Assembly (NCBI GenBank): GCA_035575095.1
Contig: DATLYF010000127.1
Span: 1 to 17,400, forward strand
Length of the DNA: 17,400 nt
Direction: 5' to 3'
Source of the DNA: DATLYF01 sp035575095
GTDB lineage: Bacteria; Pseudomonadota; Gammaproteobacteria; Competibacterales; Competibacteraceae
A model generated the notes under the pieces. It saw only the letters and a list, made by a program, of their open reading frames with translations, did not search any database and was not told where the DNA came from. Each line of letters starts with the position of its first letter. Position 1 is the stretch's first letter. The position numbers and the translations under genes were made by a program. Shown piece after piece: positions 15,506 through 17,400 of this stretch.

Positions 15506-15533
15506 TTGTGCAATCCGAAAGCCTGCGTATAAT
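15506..15533 (+). promoter_or_regulatory. Promoter of tRNA-Glu
   Basis: A perfect TATAAT (15528-15533) lies 16 bases after TTGTGC (15506-15511; only TTG matches). Transcription would start near 15540, about 26 bases before the mature tRNA 5' end. A consensus -10 directly upstream of a stable RNA gene is good support despite the poor -35. Confidence 0.6.
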
Positions 15534-15557
15534 ACCTAGCTCTTGTTTGCTTCGCCA
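15529..15557 (-). promoter_or_regulatory. Candidate pcnB promoter sharing the -10 region of tRNA-Glu
   Basis: The near-palindrome GTATAATAC (15527-15535) reads TATTAT on the minus strand (5 of 6). TGGCGA lies 17 bases before it (15557-15552; 3 of 6). Transcription would start near 15522, giving pcnB a leader of about 35 bases to the TTG codon. Two divergent promoters would then share one melting region. Confidence 0.35.
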
Positions 15558-15565
15558 CCTTAGAC

Positions 15566-15641
15566 GCTCCCTTCGTCTAGCGGCCCAGGACGTCGCCCTC
15601 TCACGGCGAAAACAGGGGTTCGAGTCCCCTAGGGAGCGCCA
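15566..15641 (+). tRNA. tRNA-Glu (anticodon CTC)
   Basis: This 76-base cloverleaf includes the encoded CCA end (15639-15641). The acceptor arms GCTCCC (15566-15571) and GGGAGC (15632-15637) pair. The anticodon stem TCGCC/GGCGA surrounds the loop CTCTCAC, placing the anticodon CTC at 15600-15602, which reads GAG glutamate codons. The T-arm GGGGTTCGAGTCCCC is perfect. The sequence closely follows the E. coli tRNA-Glu pattern, including TTCGTCTAG in the D-arm region. It is flanked by its own -10 element and a strong terminator, and lies between divergent pcnB and the convergent moeB-like gene. Confidence 0.97.
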
Positions 15642-15653
15642 AGACCGCCGCAA

Positions 15654-15681
15654 GCCGCCCCACCGGGCGGCTTTCTCGTTT
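15654..15681 (+). terminator. Intrinsic terminator of tRNA-Glu
   Basis: GCCGCCC (15654-15660), the 4-base loop CACC and GGGCGGC (15665-15671) form a perfect 7-pair stem, followed by TTTCTCGTTT. It begins 13 bases after the tRNA CCA end and stops just short of the convergent moeB-like stop codon at 15691. The other strand has no T-run, so termination is mainly on the plus strand. Confidence 0.8.
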
Positions 15682-15690
15682 CCCGGCTCT

Positions 15691-16443
15691 TCATGCGGCG
15701 CCCGCACCGCATACGGGACAGGCCGGGTTGCGCGGCACCCGCACCTCCTGGAATTCCATGCCGCGCCCGTCGAACAGCAACAGCCGGCCCGCCGAGGGTG
15801 CGCCGCAGCCGACGATGAGCTTGATCGCTTCCACCGCCTGGAGACTCCCGATCACGCCGACGATAGGCGCCAGCACACCGGTCTGGGAGCAGCGCTCCTC
15901 CAGCTCCCGCTCGCTGCGATACAGGCAGCGGTAACAGGGCGCATCCGCCCGGCGCGGATCGTAGACCAGCACCTGCCCCTCCAGGCGGATGGCCGCGCCC
16001 GAGACCAGCGGCCGGCCGCTGCGCACGCAGGCGGCATTGATGGCGAAGCGAGTGGCCAGGTTGTCGCAGGCATCCACCACCACATCGGCCAGGCGCACCT
16101 GCGCGAGCAGCGCCTCTTCCTCCAGGCGGCTGTCGAGGGCGGTGACCTCGATCTGCGGGTTGAGGGCAAGCAGGGTCTCGCGCGCCGATTCCACCTTGGG
16201 CCGGCCTATATCGGCCGTGGTATGGACGATCTGCCGTTGCAGGTTGGACAGGTCCACCCGGTCGAAATCGTTGATCACCAGGTGTCCTACCCCGGCCGCG
16301 GCCAGATACATAGCCGCCGGCGCGCCCAGCCCACCCATGCCGATGATCAGCACCCGGGCCCGCAGCAGCTTCTCTTGGCCTTCGATCTCTACCTCCGGCA
16401 GCATGATCTGCCGGCTGTAACGCAGCAAGGTCTGGTCGTCCAC
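15691..16443 (-). CDS. MoeB/ThiF-like E1 adenylyltransferase (AorE-like)
   Basis: E1-like enzymes of this group adenylate the C-terminal glycine of a MoaD- or ThiS-type sulfur carrier so that sulfur can be loaded. The protein has 250 residues, the MoeB length, and lacks a C-terminal rhodanese domain. It shows the ATP loop GMGGLG (35-40), NLQRQI (67-72), DACDN (124-128), and a zinc site CYRC (170-173) with CPVC (242-245). It also has CSQTGVLAPIVGVIGS (185-200), matching the MoeB loop with a conserved Cys. The start is GTG at 16443, with GAGG 5 bases before it; no ATG is suitable. It lies 42 bases after an unknown 105-residue gene. General MoeB function is possible; the neighbours favour a dedicated role in AOR cofactor maturation. 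Confidence 0.88.
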   Translation of the reverse strand: MDDQTLLRYSRQIMLPEVEIEGQEKLLRARVLIIGMGGLGAPAAMYLAAAGVGHLVINDFDRVDLSNLQRQIVHTTADIGRPKVESARETLLALNPQIEVTALDSRLEEEALLAQVRLADVVVDACDNLATRFAINAACVRSGRPLVSGAAIRLEGQVLVYDPRRADAPCYRCLYRSERELEERCSQTGVLAPIVGVIGSLQAVEAIKLIVGCGAPSAGRLLLFDGRGMEFQEVRVPRNPACPVCGAGAA

Positions 16444-16485
16444 CTTTACCTCATCGTCGGGCTCGGCGCTAACGATGGCGGCATC

Positions 16486-16803
16486 TCATCCGCCGCCGCG
16501 CCGATAATGGCGCTCGAAGCGCTCCAGAAAGGCCACCGTCTCCTGCGCCGAGTAGCCGTAGAACTCGAACTCAACCCGGGTCACCGGCAGACGCAGCAGG
16601 GCGATGCGCCGCTCCGCTTGCGGGGCGAGGCGGATGCACAGACGGCGCCCGTCGCCTTCCAGCGTTACCGCATCGGCCGTGGCGCGATAATCCCGGCCCT
16701 CCAGAGCGAGGGGCAGGATACGAAAGAATTCGGCGTGGGTCAGCCCCATCTCCCACTGTCGCCGCTGCACGCCCGCCGCTTCGGCGGGCGCAGATGCCGC
16801 CAT
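16486..16803 (-). CDS. Unrecognised 105-residue protein ending in Gly-Gly-Gly, in a MoaD/E1 operon
   Basis: Function not recognised with confidence. The protein is soluble, with no signal peptide, membrane segment or metal motif. Residues 20-35 (GLTHAEFFRILPLALE) look helical; 45-80 look like beta strands (AVTLEG, RLCIRL, ALLRLP, VEFEFYG); 85-100 form a second helix (AQETVAFLERFERHY). The chain ends RRGGG. This fits a small two-layer alpha/beta fold. The ATG lies 3 bases after the MoaD-like stop and an E1-like gene follows, so it is almost surely a real operon member. From memory it resembles the C-terminal domain fused to some Thermus MoaD-related proteins (DUF1952), here as a separate protein; this was not checked. 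Another possibility is that its glycine tail is itself an E1 substrate. An internal Met19 could be the true start. Confidence 0.75.
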   Translation of the reverse strand: MAASAPAEAAGVQRRQWEMGLTHAEFFRILPLALEGRDYRATADAVTLEGDGRRLCIRLAPQAERRIALLRLPVTRVEFEFYGYSAQETVAFLERFERHYRRGGG

Positions 16804-16806
16804 CGC

Positions 16807-17058
16807 CTACCCCCCCGCCACCGGCGGCCACAGGGCCAGGGTATCGCCGGGAGCGAGGCGGGTCTCGGCCAGCCGTTCGGGAGCGATGTAGACGCCGTTG
16901 ACCAGCGCCAGGTGCACTTGCTCCCGCGGCACCCCGAGTCGGGCCAGCACGGCGGCGATATCGGCGCCTTCCTCCACGGTCACGGTCGCGGCGTTGCGCG
17001 CCGCCCCCGGCGGCAGGTAGGTACCGAGCGTGGCGAAGAGCTTCACCGTAATCTCCAT
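16807..17058 (-). CDS. MoaD/ThiS-family sulfur carrier (AorD-like)
   Basis: This 83-residue ubiquitin-like (beta-grasp) protein has the family length and ends in PPVAGG. The terminal Gly-Gly is adenylated by an E1 enzyme and converted to a thiocarboxylate, which donates the dithiolene sulfur of molybdopterin (MoaD) or thiazole sulfur (ThiS). ITVKLFATLG (3-12) and LALVNGVYI near the middle, followed by LAPGDTLALWPP, match MoaD-type proteins. The ATG at 17058 has GGGGAGG before it and overlaps the oxidoreductase 3' end by 16 bases. Its neighbours (FAD oxidoreductase upstream, E1-like downstream) suggest a carrier dedicated to a tungsten AOR cofactor, as proposed for AorD; a housekeeping MoaD would more usually lie with moaE. 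Confidence 0.85.
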   Translation of the reverse strand: MEITVKLFATLGTYLPPGAARNAATVTVEEGADIAAVLARLGVPREQVHLALVNGVYIAPERLAETRLAPGDTLALWPPVAGG

Positions 17059-17400
17059 CGCGCCTCCCCGCCGCTCGGTCCCGTCGCCAGCGCCTGGCAG
17101 GCCAGGTAGGCCTCCATCACCCGCGTGGGATCGGTCTTGAGACGCGCCTTCCAGGCCCCGAGCGGTACCTGCCCCTGGATGAGTCCGCGCAGCACCCCGA
17201 CGTGCTCGGTGAGCCCGAGGCTGGTGGCGCCGACCAGCACATCGTCGCGGAACTGGAGGCTCAGGTAGCGGAAACGTTCGGGATCGACCCGCTCCACGCT
17301 GTCACCCCCCTCCACCCCCATCCACAACCCGAAGGAGCTCGAGATCAGCCCCAGCGTGTCGAGCACGTTCATATTCAGGCTGCCCTGGTAGTGAGTCGCT
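17043..17400 (-). CDS. FAD/NAD(P)-dependent oxidoreductase, C-terminal fragment (AorC-like)
   Basis: Only the last 118 residues are in the window; the gene runs off the right edge. The visible part (YQGSLNMNVLDTLGLISS, then RYLSLQFRDDVLVGATSLG and HVGVLRGLI) matches the C-terminal dimerisation region of pyridine nucleotide-disulfide oxidoreductases such as the NirB/rubredoxin-reductase group. The FAD and NAD motifs would be upstream. In aldehyde oxidoreductases such as that of Aromatoleum, an FAD subunit of this type (AorC) links the tungsten enzyme to NAD and is followed by MoaD-like and MoeB-like genes, the same order as here. The catalytic AOR gene should be just outside the window; its presence is inferred. 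The stop overlaps the MoaD-like start by 16 bases. Confidence 0.7.
   Translation of the reverse strand, partial: ATHYQGSLNMNVLDTLGLISSSFGLWMGVEGGDSVERVDPERFRYLSLQFRDDVLVGATSLGLTEHVGVLRGLIQGQVPLGAWKARLKTDPTRVMEAYLACQALATGPSGGEARWRLR

Noticed and set aside
14363..15532. A 389-codon plus-strand frame opposite pcnB
   Set aside because: pcnB has full family motifs on the minus strand; this frame has low-complexity composition and no motif.
15508..17109. A 533-codon plus-strand frame running through the tRNA and opposite the MoeB-like operon
   Set aside because: It would translate through tRNA-Glu and its terminator and opposes four genes with recognisable or operon-supported products.

Overview
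The window is high-GC proteobacterial DNA. A gammaproteobacterium is most likely, because the order pcnB-folK-panB-panC matches the E. coli arrangement, and a bis-pterin formate dehydrogenase and a NO-reductase accessory gene lie nearby. The genus cannot be read from the sequence. Genes are tightly packed, often with 1-16 nt gaps or overlaps, and there is no insertion sequence, prophage or CRISPR array.

Layout. (1) 1-1565, plus strand: the C-terminal part of norD (NO reductase activation, denitrification), then a small secreted monohaem cytochrome c. (2) 1615-7401, minus strand: a formate dehydrogenase operon in the order fused NuoE/NuoF-type NADH module (fdhB), catalytic Mo/W subunit (fdhA), GFA-family zinc protein, fdhD. 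A good sigma70-like promoter (7520-7547) with an upstream dyad precedes it. Soluble NAD-linked formate oxidation or CO2 reduction is the expected activity. (3) 7596-9559, minus strand: a tightly coupled cassette of unknown pathway, made of an NTF2/SnoaL-like protein, a GNAT acetyltransferase and a nitrilase-superfamily amidohydrolase. (4) 9837-11831, plus strand: a stand-alone hydantoinase/oxoprolinase-type ATPase. (5) 11840-15487, minus strand: pcnB-folK, then panB-panC (RNA polyadenylation, folate and pantothenate synthesis). pcnB appears to start at TTG. (6) 15566-15641, plus strand: tRNA-Glu(CTC) with its own promoter and terminator. (7) 15691-17400, minus strand: the end of an operon encoding an FAD/NAD oxidoreductase (cut by the window edge), a MoaD-like sulfur carrier ending in Gly-Gly, an unrecognised 105-residue protein ending in Gly-Gly-Gly, and a MoeB-like E1 enzyme.

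How it fits together. Region 7 resembles the maturation end of tungsten aldehyde oxidoreductase (AOR) operons, in which an FAD subunit is followed by MoaD-like and MoeB-like genes. With the formate dehydrogenase and FdhD, this suggests an organism that invests in Mo/W bis-pterin enzymes for formate and aldehyde redox chemistry. The most interesting parts are the undescribed 105-residue gene in the sulfur-carrier/E1 cluster, the NTF2-GNAT-nitrilase cassette, and the shared -10 region between tRNA-Glu and pcnB.
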